Below are positions 22,656-31,485 of a stretch of 35,447 nucleotides of DNA, piece by piece (within the stretch, counting starts at the first letter, position 1; the number at the start of each line of letters is the position of its first letter). Both the position numbers and the translations under genes were made by a program. The notes below the pieces were generated by a model, which searched no databases, was not told where the DNA came from, and worked only from the letters and a program-made list of their open reading frames with translations. The stretch is from contig JAIERK010000032.1 of assembly GCA_019746975.1 (NCBI GenBank), positions 1 through 35,447 of the forward strand. Reading direction: 5' to 3'. The stretch is from Candidatus Obscuribacterales bacterium (lineage in GTDB: Bacteria > Cyanobacteriota > Vampirovibrionia > Obscuribacterales > Obscuribacteraceae).

Positions 22656-24428
22656 ATGCCCGTATTGTTAAAGTGGTTAAAAAAATTCAGCAATGTTTTC
22701 AAAGAGAAAACACCGATCAAATCAGACGATTTTGAACTGGAGCATTTTCTCCTTTACCACGGGCTGGTCGGATCGGCCCCTGATGGACAACGCGAATTCA
22801 AGGATGTGCGGGCGGACCTCAAGCTTGCCTTAGAGAGCCAGGACAGTCGTCAGATGGCTAGCGTGCTAAAACTTCCGCCGCTCTGGTGGGATGAACGCCT
22901 GAAAACAATATTTAGTGAATTTGAAGATAAAAAATTGTCAATCGCGCTTCTCGCACCGGATGTCAAAGATGATGCCCTCGTTTTTGAACACGTGCCGCTC
23001 CTCAATCAGGATTGGCAGGTGAGGGCGAATGCTGCATTACAGCTTGCTCACCTTCTGGCGACGGATGAAATAGCGAAAATCGAGCAATCGCTTCATGATA
23101 CCAGAGGTAGTGCCCCAATCGCGTTCTGCCATCAGGCTTATGCCGTGGGTAAGCTCGGTGTCGCTTCAAGCGAAGAGGCTCTTGCAAAGTATCTCGAGGA
23201 CGAGGAGCCCTGGATTCGTGTCGACGCGGCTGGTGCGCTTGCCGAACTGACGAAGCAACAACCTTCTGCCAGGCTTATATCGGCCTTGCTTCAGAAGCAC
23301 AAGCTATCGGACTACACGGCCGTTGCAGTGACTCGCCACATCAAACCGCAAACTCTGTTTGAAATTGCTGATCAACGAGCGAAACTAGCAGGCTGCGAGC
23401 TCGTTCTCGATATCCTCGATTCGGCAAAACAAACCTTCTCCGACGATATGGTTATCGAGGCTCGGCTGCCCGAATGCTTCTCTGTATTGGTCCGCACACT
23501 CATGGAAAGCCCGTCATGTCCAGCAGCTCGCAGTGCGATCGCGCTAGCCGCCTGGTTGGAGACTCATAGAAGTTACACATTGCTCAGTCCGCCGCCTCAG
23601 GAGACCATCGAGCAGGTGCTCGCTTACAAGGAGTCGACGGACCTCCGTCAACTTGTAGAGGATACGCTGACACGTCTCGATTCTCAAAAGCAGCTGGATC
23701 TGGCAGACGAAGCCCTTTTGCGAAGCGCTATCGTACTTGCTGGCGAACACGCCGTTGCTGGTGCTACCAAATCGCTCTTAAAGCTTCTCAAGTCCGATCA
23801 TTCCTTGCTTGATGTCACGATTTCGGCTCTTGAGGCAACAGGTTCACCGGAAGCGGCTCAACCCTTGATCAGCCTGGCCAGAGAGCTGGTCGACATCGAC
23901 GATCGTTGTGAGCAGACTAAAGCCATGCATCCGGTCGCGGAGACGTATCCTGAGAAGGCGCGCACGTACTGGCTCATATTGAAGGCGCTAGCTCGAATGC
24001 CTTCACCGTCGACCCTCGACTTTTTGTTGAAATGTACCTCTGATTGCGCTCCGGATAAGCGTTCGCAGGCGCTCGAGTCTTTAGCAATAGCGGCAGCAGC
24101 CAGCACGGAATCCGAGCGCTCAGCCCTCGCGAGTTCAATCGCCAGTCGCCTCACCGGCTCTCTTGCCGATCCCTCGGTTGAGGTTCGCAAGGTAGCACTC
24201 CGCGGTATCGCCCGGTTAGTTGTGATCCAAGACCTCAAGAGCGTTGTTTTACAGACGAGGGCCCGCGAAGTATCGCTAAGTAAAGAAGCGTTTGAAACAT
24301 TATCAGAACTTGCGAGAAAAGGCCACAAGCCGGCTGTCGTCGAAACGATAACGCAGGCCTTGAAATCGGAGACGGACGGTCACAAACGTCAAAGACTTCG
24401 TGATTTTATCGATCGATTGCCCGCTTAA
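22656..24428 (+). CDS. HEAT-repeat protein
   Basis: 590 aa from the ATG at 22656, picked because GGAGG lies eight bases before it. The frame is open back to 22545, but that stretch lacks a ribosome-binding site. Most of the chain consists of HEAT-type helix pairs, e.g. VPLLNQDWQVRANAALQLAHLL, LEDEEPWIRVDAAGALAEL, LADPSVEVRKVALRGIARLV and a final REVSLSKEAFETLSELARKGH. HEAT arrays are protein-interaction scaffolds, sometimes fused to lyases, but no catalytic part is present. It shows no signal peptide, so it is probably cytoplasmic. It is followed by a single-pass membrane protein 50 bp on and may be expressed with it. Confidence 0.85.
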   Translation: MPVLLKWLKKFSNVFKEKTPIKSDDFELEHFLLYHGLVGSAPDGQREFKDVRADLKLALESQDSRQMASVLKLPPLWWDERLKTIFSEFEDKKLSIALLAPDVKDDALVFEHVPLLNQDWQVRANAALQLAHLLATDEIAKIEQSLHDTRGSAPIAFCHQAYAVGKLGVASSEEALAKYLEDEEPWIRVDAAGALAELTKQQPSARLISALLQKHKLSDYTAVAVTRHIKPQTLFEIADQRAKLAGCELVLDILDSAKQTFSDDMVIEARLPECFSVLVRTLMESPSCPAARSAIALAAWLETHRSYTLLSPPPQETIEQVLAYKESTDLRQLVEDTLTRLDSQKQLDLADEALLRSAIVLAGEHAVAGATKSLLKLLKSDHSLLDVTISALEATGSPEAAQPLISLARELVDIDDRCEQTKAMHPVAETYPEKARTYWLILKALARMPSPSTLDFLLKCTSDCAPDKRSQALESLAIAAAASTESERSALASSIASRLTGSLADPSVEVRKVALRGIARLVVIQDLKSVVLQTRAREVSLSKEAFETLSELARKGHKPAVVETITQALKSETDGHKRQRLRDFIDRLPA

Positions 24429-24478
24429 CCCGCTGCCATTGGTTGATAGCCATGATAAGGTAGAAGTTAAAGGTGGCG

Positions 24479-25369
24479 ATGTACCCACCCATTTCGACAA
24501 CATCAACTTCGATGAAGGATAGCGAAAAAGCCGAGGATCAAGGACGAGAGCGAGAGTTCTCCGAATCATCGACATCGCATGAGATAGACGAGGCAGATCG
24601 GATCTCCATGCAGATGAATAGATCGCCTCAGCCCGAAAATGAAGATGTCGTCTGCGATGACGATTCAACGCTCGATACTGCGGAGCTAGAGCGGATCCAG
24701 GAGAGAAAGCGCCAATCGGCCTCTTCGGTAGGACCACTGTCTGGTATCGAGGATGGTGACATGCCGATCCCACCGCTGCCGCAATATCGGATGCTCGATT
24801 CGGTAATAGACGCCGCCGTGGCAAGGCGAAAATTCAAGCAACCAATGCTGTTCGACATATTGCTTGCGGTAGGTCTGCTCTTTGCTGTTGCCGGATTTAC
24901 CACCGGACTCATGCGGATTTACATCATCCACATGGCGAAGCAAAATATCAATCAGCACAACTACCGAGCTGCGATCACGATTTTGAAGCGCAACTCCGTA
25001 CCTGAATTTTTCTCAGGGTTCGGTTCTGATCCCAGCGAGCTACTCAATCAGGCGCTCTATCTCGATGCGCTCAACAAGTTGGAAGCGAATTCGGAGGATC
25101 AGGCGGCGCTATCGCAGTTGGGCAAAATAACTGAAGGGTCGCGCTTCTACGATCTGGCTCAGAAAATTCTGAAGGAGAACACGCCGCGGTCGAAGGGTGG
25201 ACTGAAGCCCGACGCCGGTTCTTTAGCGCCACCACATGAGGTCGTCAATCCGGCTGCTTCTGAAGATGCGAAAGCTGAAAAACAGAAAGCCGAAAATGAC
25301 CTGGTTGAGAAAATGCATCCCGAGATAGAACATCTCGAGAAAGAAACGCTTTTCGAGAAAAGCGAATAG
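24479..25369 (+). CDS. Single-pass membrane protein with acidic cytoplasmic region
   Basis: 296 aa from the ATG at 24479 (a GTG at 24473 is two codons earlier; neither site is well spaced from AAAGGTGG). Residues 1-115 are strongly acidic/Ser-rich and look disordered (ESSTSHEIDEADR, ENEDVVCDDDS). One membrane helix spans about 125-150 (FDILLAVGLLFAVAGFTTGL). A short domain after it (QNINQHNYRAAITILKRNSVPEFF, ALYLDALNKLEA, QLGKITEGSRFYDLAQKIL) has the look of a TPR-like helical bundle. The end is Lys/Glu-rich. No family is recognised. It lies 5 bp from the convergent gcvH stop. Confidence 0.7.
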   Translation: MYPPISTTSTSMKDSEKAEDQGREREFSESSTSHEIDEADRISMQMNRSPQPENEDVVCDDDSTLDTAELERIQERKRQSASSVGPLSGIEDGDMPIPPLPQYRMLDSVIDAAVARRKFKQPMLFDILLAVGLLFAVAGFTTGLMRIYIIHMAKQNINQHNYRAAITILKRNSVPEFFSGFGSDPSELLNQALYLDALNKLEANSEDQAALSQLGKITEGSRFYDLAQKILKENTPRSKGGLKPDAGSLAPPHEVVNPAASEDAKAEKQKAENDLVEKMHPEIEHLEKETLFEKSE

Positions 25370-25374
25370 CAGCT

Positions 25375-25761
25375 CTAGTCGACGACGAACTCTTTATATT
25401 GATCGGCGCTCAAGGAAGAGTCGAGCTCTTTGGGATCGCTCAGTTTGACCCTAATCATCCATCCATCGCCGTAACAATCGAGATTGACCAGCTCTGGCTC
25501 ACCTTCGAGTCTATCGTTGATAGCCAGGATCTCGCCTGACACCGGCATGAATAGGTCGGACACCGACTTCACCGATTCAATGACGCCGAACTTTTGCTCA
25601 ATCTTGAATTTGCTTCCGACAGCGGGCAGCTCCACGAAGGTTACATCGCCGAGTTGGTCCGCGGCAAATGCCGTAATGCCGATAGTGGCCTCGTCTCCCT
25701 CGACCCGCACGTACTCGTGGGATTTGACGTACTTAAATTCTGCTGGATACGAGAGAGTCAT
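25375..25761 (-). CDS. gcvH: Glycine cleavage system H protein
   Basis: 128 aa from the ATG at 25761, set by AAAGGAG eight bases upstream. The frame continues 19 codons upstream, but that adds nothing of the family. The lipoyl carrier shuttles the aminomethyl group between P, T and L proteins. Lipoyl-lysine is Lys65 in FGVIESVKSVSDLFMPVSG, and GDVTFVELPAVGS and DGWMIRVKLSD are standard. Unlike the usual gcvT-gcvH-gcvP order it stands alone, with gcvT about 5.7 kb away and no gcvP in the window. It is convergent with the 296-aa membrane protein. Confidence 0.96.
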   Translation of the reverse strand: MTLSYPAEFKYVKSHEYVRVEGDEATIGITAFAADQLGDVTFVELPAVGSKFKIEQKFGVIESVKSVSDLFMPVSGEILAINDRLEGEPELVNLDCYGDGWMIRVKLSDPKELDSSLSADQYKEFVVD

Positions 25762-26107
25762 GCCGCCTGCTCCTTTAAAGGGACAAAAACGCAATTTGAT
25801 GAAACCAGATCTTAGCAAGACCAGCGTTGAAAGAATCCCCTTGAATTCAAAACATCTTCGAAATTAAACCATCCGGGCAACTAAATAATTGATATCGCGA
25901 GAACTGACTTTCAACATTGTTCACTTGATAAGACACCAGTGCTTCTCTCCGGGGTGATCTTGCGGGATGGAGATCGTTTAAAACAAATGTGTCACTTGAC
26001 TACCGCCTAAGTCGAGATCGTTTTTCGTAGTGACTGATCACAAAATCGGGAACACCACGACGAGAGTTGACATCCTTTAAATTCACCAAACCGAGAGGAC
26101 GGATTTT
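25762..26107. other. Divergent intergenic region between gcvH and the microprotein
   Basis: About 346 bp. A 10-bp direct repeat, GAGATCGTTT, occurs near 25970 and 26012. TTGACA at 26067-26072 could be a -35 for the microprotein, but no good -10 follows. GTCAC and GTAGTGAC near 25990-26030 could pair imperfectly. No convincing glycine-riboswitch motif is seen before gcvH. Confidence 0.4.
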
Positions 26108-26209
26108 ATGATTAGCGTAATGAGAAGACGAGCTCGAATATTAGACACGATCGCGCTTGGCGGCGTTTTTCTTACAACAGGGCTTTTTGTCTATTGCGCC
26201 TGGTTCTAA
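26108..26209 (+). CDS. 33-aa single-pass membrane microprotein
   Basis: A 33-codon frame from the ATG at 26108 to TAA at 26207-26209, with GAGAGGA eight bases upstream. It reads a short basic head (ISVMRRRARILDT) followed by one hydrophobic helix, IALGGVFLTTGLFVYCAWF, that ends the protein. The charge distribution obeys the positive-inside rule with the C-terminus outward. Such small proteins often attach to and tune larger membrane complexes, but no specific partner can be named. It is flanked by gcvH (divergent) and the GT-C-like gene (convergent). Confidence 0.55.
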   Translation: MISVMRRRARILDTIALGGVFLTTGLFVYCAWF

Positions 26210-26271
26210 ATTGAGCTGGTGCTTATGCGCCACCACTAGGGCGCGTTGGAGGAATTATCGGATCTTCAGTA

Positions 26272-28830
26272 TCACGGTCGATGTGTGGTCGATATGGTGA
26301 TCGGATCCGAGAAAGAGCCAGCCAAGCTGCCGTCGGAGTTTAATGCACAGACTCGGATCTGATAATAAGCCGGCTTTGCAATTTGATTCTTGTGTACGAT
26401 GAACTGACCGACTGTGTCTCGTATTGAAAAACTAGAAGATACTTCTCGACTGCGTTTGTTCTCTCGGAAAGTGTGCGGTAGGACATGAAATTCGAGGTAC
26501 GGCTTCGAGATCTCTACCAGGACGCCGCTTGCTGACGGAATCTTCGATGCGTCGAAGTCGAGCTTGAGGTCTTGCGCGACCGTCTCGAACAGGGCAGAGC
26601 TGTTGATCGGTAGCGCATTCGACAATTTCAATTTTGGAATGAGCTCTTCAGCTGATTTTATGATGGCGGATTTCAGTTCGTATTGATAGGTCGCTCTGGG
26701 CAGATCTATTCGTAGACCATTTGAAGTTCCCGAAAAGAGCCAGTTCTTGAATTGAGTTAGATTGACAAGGTAGGTTCGGTCGCCGGCTTCTTCGTATAGT
26801 CGGAAGAACACCGGCATCGCTTCTTGACCGACGTTGCCCGACTGTGCGCTCCAGGAAAGCCAGGCGTACTCTCCCAGTCGGGCATCAGAATGTCCATTGG
26901 TTAGTGCGGCTTCAGAGCGCTCTTGATCGGAATATATGATACCGGTTATGGTGTCGAGAACGGGTTTCCAGAATGGTGCGTCGACCTTTCTGGATGTGAT
27001 TTGCAACTCGAGCACCTCAGCGCTGAGCGGGTTGATAGCTTCAGCGGGAGTTAGCTGGAAGCTGTTGAGGTCGTTGCCTCTCACCGTATTTCCATAGAAG
27101 GTATTGCCACTTGTGACTACCGGCTGTCTGAAATGACTTCCAAGCGCTTGCAAAGCCAGGGCGATCGTGGGCTTCGGCTGTACCGTCGGTAGATCGATCG
27201 GCTCGAATCGCTTTGTACTCTGTCTCCAGATTTTGAAGACGTATCTGTCGCGGTTGTCGATAACGTCGTGCAAAATCGATTGGTTGATAACGTAATCGTT
27301 GGTCGGCGTGCCGTCTATGCAGATAACACGTTTTGTAATGTCTTGCTTTGTAAGTGGTGGCAGAAGAACACCATCAAGAAAATCGATAGTGTAGAAAGCG
27401 ATAAAACCTTTGATACCTGTCGGTAATCCCATTATCACAAGTTTTTTCTCAGGTGGCAGGAGCGATATCTCGTCTGCTACCTGAGCTTTTACTGCCCGAA
27501 CGTCATTGGTTGCTTCCGCCCAGGCTCCTGCATAGTGCCGTGACATCCATGCAAATAGAACGAACGTCGCAAAAGCCGATACCAATGCAGCTGCCCTCAA
27601 TAGTTTGACAAGGCGCGTGGTATCGGCGCAGATTGGATAGATGAATAGGAATACAGCTAGAAAGAAAGGCAAGCAGAGCGTGTACGCCAGGCGTGCACCA
27701 ATCAAACCGCTAGTCACGCCCCAGATTTGCAGGGCTGGAATTACCATGATTGCCAGGAGCAAAAGCATTTTGCCTGCACACTTCAGACGAACCATGAAGC
27801 AGGGTGTCGATTGGTTGGCGATGATGAGCGCTGCTATCGTGAAATATAGGCAACGCAGGAAAAGGTCCTCAACGCTGTTGGTTCCAAGAATGTTTTCATT
27901 GATCGGATGAAAGAGCCGCCAGTATCCCTCCGGGCTGAACAGTCTGGCCAGGTATGTGCTGTTGAGCCCTGCTCCTATGCTGCCTACGTAGCCGCCCAGC
28001 AGTGAACCTAAGGCTAAGGCTCGGAGGCAGAGGTAGGCCATGAGAACTAGAAGCATCGGCCAGATTAGTTGCATCGCTTCAAGAATTTTGCGGAAAAACA
28101 GTTTGGCATTAATCCTATGATGTTCTTCACCGGTATCGCGAGGGAGAAGTATATAGAGCGCGATGGAAAGCAACGGAATTGTCGCGCACATCTCTTTCGT
28201 GAGGAGTCCGAGGAGCATCGCTACTGTGGCTGCTGTCAACCAATTGCGGTTGCGTTTGTCGAAAAACAAAAGGGAAAAAATCAGGCTTGCAAACGTAAAT
28301 ATGGATGCGATCGAATCAATGCGTGGTAGCGCCCAGCAGACGGGCTCCGCATGTCCGGGATAGACAGCGAAAAGCAGTGCAACCGCAAGTGGTATCACTA
28401 CAGCGGCGGAACGCTGGTAGTCAATCTCGCTTCTTACACTGAAAAGCAGGCGGGAAAGCAGCGATTTCGCCAAGATAAAGACCAGGCAGCTAGCCGCCAC
28501 GTGCAGGAGCAAGTTCGTTATATGGTAGCCGAGCGGATTGTCTTTCCAAACAGCGAAGTCGAGAGCGTAGCTCACGTCCGTCATCGGTCTGTACATTAAG
28601 TAGAGGCTGTCACGCAAGGTGTAGGGCGCGAAGAATTGCTTCAGGATCAATTCCGGCTCACCGTTGAAAGCGCGATACACGAGTGGCAGATGCCAACCGT
28701 CATCGCCGATGAAATAGCCCCCGAGCGCGTCGCCCCAGGCGGCGAATGTGACGACCAGCATGATTAAGCCGACGACCAGAATTTCTCTTAGTCCGGTGGA
28801 CCGGGCTTTGCCTCCAGATACGGTGCTCAT
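26272..28830 (-). CDS. GT-C-like polytopic membrane protein with C-terminal extracytoplasmic domain (paralog 1)
   Basis: 852 aa from the ATG at 28830, preceded by GGAG with an eight-base spacer. The longer frame to 29094 overlaps the end of the neighbouring gene and is rejected. About 10-12 membrane helices occupy residues 18-480. The first extracytoplasmic loop carries the GT-C-style acidic pair GDD (42-44) in YFIGDDGWHLPLVYRAF, then YRP (80-82), GYHITNLLLH (101-110) and HAEPVCWALPRID (160-172). This motif order recalls TMTC/PMT-like glycosyltransferases that use lipid-linked sugars. A C-terminal domain of about 370 residues is soluble and beta-rich. The next upstream gene is a close paralog, 37 bp away. 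Sugar and acceptor unknown. Confidence 0.82.
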   Translation of the reverse strand: MSTVSGGKARSTGLREILVVGLIMLVVTFAAWGDALGGYFIGDDGWHLPLVYRAFNGEPELILKQFFAPYTLRDSLYLMYRPMTDVSYALDFAVWKDNPLGYHITNLLLHVAASCLVFILAKSLLSRLLFSVRSEIDYQRSAAVVIPLAVALLFAVYPGHAEPVCWALPRIDSIASIFTFASLIFSLLFFDKRNRNWLTAATVAMLLGLLTKEMCATIPLLSIALYILLPRDTGEEHHRINAKLFFRKILEAMQLIWPMLLVLMAYLCLRALALGSLLGGYVGSIGAGLNSTYLARLFSPEGYWRLFHPINENILGTNSVEDLFLRCLYFTIAALIIANQSTPCFMVRLKCAGKMLLLLAIMVIPALQIWGVTSGLIGARLAYTLCLPFFLAVFLFIYPICADTTRLVKLLRAAALVSAFATFVLFAWMSRHYAGAWAEATNDVRAVKAQVADEISLLPPEKKLVIMGLPTGIKGFIAFYTIDFLDGVLLPPLTKQDITKRVICIDGTPTNDYVINQSILHDVIDNRDRYVFKIWRQSTKRFEPIDLPTVQPKPTIALALQALGSHFRQPVVTSGNTFYGNTVRGNDLNSFQLTPAEAINPLSAEVLELQITSRKVDAPFWKPVLDTITGIIYSDQERSEAALTNGHSDARLGEYAWLSWSAQSGNVGQEAMPVFFRLYEEAGDRTYLVNLTQFKNWLFSGTSNGLRIDLPRATYQYELKSAIIKSAEELIPKLKLSNALPINSSALFETVAQDLKLDFDASKIPSASGVLVEISKPYLEFHVLPHTFRENKRSREVSSSFSIRDTVGQFIVHKNQIAKPAYYQIRVCALNSDGSLAGSFSDPITISTTHRP

Positions 28831-28867
28831 GCCCGGAGCTCCAGTATGCGGTTTTGATACATGGTGT

Positions 28868-31438
28868 TCATGGCAATCCGTGAATCGTTGCAATGGTGAT
28901 TGGGTCGGAGAATGTGCCCAGCAGGTTACCGTCACGATCGCAGGCGCAGATACGCACCTGATAGTATGCCGGAGCCGCCACCGCCTCCGGTGGTAAGGTG
29001 AATGTTCCCTTTGTGGAATCGACCTTGATCTGAAGGGCCGCCGTCTTGTTTTTCTTCGCGTCGCGGTAAGTGTACGACTGCGCACTAAAGTCAAAGTAGG
29101 GTTTGGAAACTTCGACGATACCGGAGGTGGCTGATGGGATGCTTGTCAGGTCGAAACCAAAGGTAGTATTTGGACCTGACATTTCGACAAGACCAACCGT
29201 ATTGAACCGGCCCGACCCCTCGAAAGTCAGCTTGGGCGCCAGGTAGTCGCCTCTTCTCAGAACCGCCGATTCGATGTCGTAAGTACAATCACTCTTCGGC
29301 AGGTCCAGGCGCAGTGAGCTTATTTTTCCTGCAAGCAGCCAGCTCTTCAGCTCAGTCAGATTGACACTATATACGAGGTGGCGCGGGTCGTTGTGTATGT
29401 TGAAGAGGATCGGTCGCGCTGCATCTTCAAAGGCATGAGTTTGCGTATCCCACGATAGTAAGCCGCTGTTTCCTTCTCTGGTCGTGACGCGATTGGCATT
29501 GGTATCGTCGAACAATCCTTTGAGCTGACGCAACTTTTGTTGCAAGGGATCCGCCGGTCCTCGACAGGTGATGGCCAATTCCAGCACATCATACTCGAGA
29601 GGATTTATCGGTGGAGAGAGCGGAATCACGTACGATATTAAGTCGTCGCCTGTTTTCTTGTTTGTAAATGCCGATTTGCAGACTTTCGGCTGCCACTCGT
29701 AATCTTTGAAAGTTCCGGCGGGTATCACTTTTACAGGACGATCAGCCTGCGTCGAGAGCTCTGTCATGTCTGGATATTCGATCCGGTGAAACTCGACATT
29801 CTTCTGGTCGAACAGAAAGAACTCATAATCGAGTTTTGCTGCGATGAGCGCTTTCAATCGGGCGAGATTGAATAGCGGCGAGTTGAGCGGATTACCGTCA
29901 ATCGAAATGACACGGTCGGAGATGTCTTTATCACTCAGCGGTGGGCGCAATAGTCCAGGTAGAAAGTCGACTGTGAAGAACGCACCCGGTCCGGAGATGC
30001 GCTCAGGAAGATTGATTAGGACCGCCTTGCGATTCGGTGGAAGGGTCGTGACGAGCTTCACGATGCTCTGCCGAATCATATTGACCTTTTGAGTGGATTC
30101 GTTCCACGATTGACTGTGTTTTATAGATATATAAACAAATGTCGCTATGAGGCAGCTGAAAATAGCATAGGCACCGAGTCTCAGTTTTTTCGCGATGGAT
30201 GTTTGCTCTAGCGGGTAGAGAAGCACGGCAAGAATGAAGAAGAGCATGAAGCTGAACGAGTAGGCTAATCGCGTCCCGACAAGACCTGGAGAGATGAACC
30301 AGATTTGCACGACCGGTAGGAACATAGCTAACAACAATACAGCTACGATAAGCACGAACTTCAGCCTCACCTTCATGCAAGTCGTCAGTTTGTAATTGAA
30401 GACAACCAAAATGGCAGACACCAGATACAGTGCGCGGAGTATGTATTCGACGGCGCTATTTCGATCGAAGATATCCTGGCTTACCGGGTGCAGCAGCCTC
30501 CAGTAGTGCGAAATACCCAGCAGACGCTGAATGAAGCTGGTGTTGAGTCCGTAGCCGGCGGCTCCTACGTAGCCGCCGATGATGGTGTGTAATGCCAGAG
30601 ATCTGACGACTAAATAGATCGCCAGAATTGCAAACATCGGCGACAGCATTTTGATTGCTTGCCACAGATCCTGGCGCCATGGCCAACTCGCTTCTTTGGT
30701 GTGCGCCGATAGAAAGCCGCTTTTCTTCACCATAAATAGGAAAACGAGAAGAAATGGAACGGAAGCACACATTTCCTTCGTCAGAAGGCCTGCGGTGAGA
30801 AGCGTTAAGGCACCCGCAAACCAAAGTTTGTTCTTGCTCCGAAAAAACTCGATTGCACACGTCATTGCAGCGAATTGAAACGCGGCAGCGACGAGGTCTA
30901 CTCTAGCGACGACCCAGCAGACAGGCTCTGTCTGACATGGATAGACGGCGAAACACAAAGCGACCAACAATGGAATCTTCCATGTTGCGGTGTGATCGAA
31001 AGATGCATTAGTTCTTTCGTCGAAAACCAAATATCTGATGATCGACCTGCTCAGTACGAACACTGCTATTGAAGACACGGCATGGGCAATAAGGTTGCCC
31101 AGGTGATAGCCAAACGGATCTGCTTTCCACAGGAAGTAATCAATCGAAAAGATCAGGTCGGATAGCGGTCTATAGAAAATGTACAGGCTCTCCCTCAAGG
31201 CGAAGGGGCCAAACAGCGTCTTCAGCAGTAGCTCAGTCTCACCGTGGAACGCTCTATATAAAATCGGCAGATGCCATGCGTCATCTCCGAAAAAATATCC
31301 CCATAACGAACATCCAAACGCGGCGAAACAAGCCGTGGTCAAAAGACCTGCTATAAGGAGCCAGTGAACCGCCGTAATCTTTTCGCTTTCTGTTGCGGAA
31401 AGCGGGCGTTCTCTATCATCGACGGTGAGCATTGTCAT
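28868..31438 (-). CDS. GT-C-like polytopic membrane protein with C-terminal extracytoplasmic domain (paralog 2)
   Basis: 856 aa. It shares its whole layout with the gene downstream: FFGDDAWHLPILYRAF (Asp52-Asp53), YRPLSDLIFSIDY, FGYHLGNLIAHA, CQTEPVCWVVARVD, then LTAGLLTKEMCASVPFL and a similar soluble C-terminal region with LPPNRKAVLINLPERI and RVISIDGNPL. The two are clearly a tandem duplication that has diverged. The ATG at 31438 (second Met at 31432) has only a weak ribosome-binding site. It starts 47 bp after gcvT, so read-through from gcvT is possible. The role in glycan or protein modification is family-level inference. Confidence 0.82.
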   Translation of the reverse strand: MTMLTVDDRERPLSATESEKITAVHWLLIAGLLTTACFAAFGCSLWGYFFGDDAWHLPILYRAFHGETELLLKTLFGPFALRESLYIFYRPLSDLIFSIDYFLWKADPFGYHLGNLIAHAVSSIAVFVLSRSIIRYLVFDERTNASFDHTATWKIPLLVALCFAVYPCQTEPVCWVVARVDLVAAAFQFAAMTCAIEFFRSKNKLWFAGALTLLTAGLLTKEMCASVPFLLVFLFMVKKSGFLSAHTKEASWPWRQDLWQAIKMLSPMFAILAIYLVVRSLALHTIIGGYVGAAGYGLNTSFIQRLLGISHYWRLLHPVSQDIFDRNSAVEYILRALYLVSAILVVFNYKLTTCMKVRLKFVLIVAVLLLAMFLPVVQIWFISPGLVGTRLAYSFSFMLFFILAVLLYPLEQTSIAKKLRLGAYAIFSCLIATFVYISIKHSQSWNESTQKVNMIRQSIVKLVTTLPPNRKAVLINLPERISGPGAFFTVDFLPGLLRPPLSDKDISDRVISIDGNPLNSPLFNLARLKALIAAKLDYEFFLFDQKNVEFHRIEYPDMTELSTQADRPVKVIPAGTFKDYEWQPKVCKSAFTNKKTGDDLISYVIPLSPPINPLEYDVLELAITCRGPADPLQQKLRQLKGLFDDTNANRVTTREGNSGLLSWDTQTHAFEDAARPILFNIHNDPRHLVYSVNLTELKSWLLAGKISSLRLDLPKSDCTYDIESAVLRRGDYLAPKLTFEGSGRFNTVGLVEMSGPNTTFGFDLTSIPSATSGIVEVSKPYFDFSAQSYTYRDAKKNKTAALQIKVDSTKGTFTLPPEAVAAPAYYQVRICACDRDGNLLGTFSDPITIATIHGLP

Positions 31439-31485
31439 AGCTGAGACGCTCTGTTCGGAAAGATCGGGCCGTCTTTAGACCGCTA

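Noticed and set aside
28831..29094. Extra 88 N-terminal codons of GT-C-like paralog 1
   Set aside because: They read as Arg/His-rich antisense-like sequence overlapping the end of paralog 2, while a good ribosome-binding site supports the ATG at 28830.
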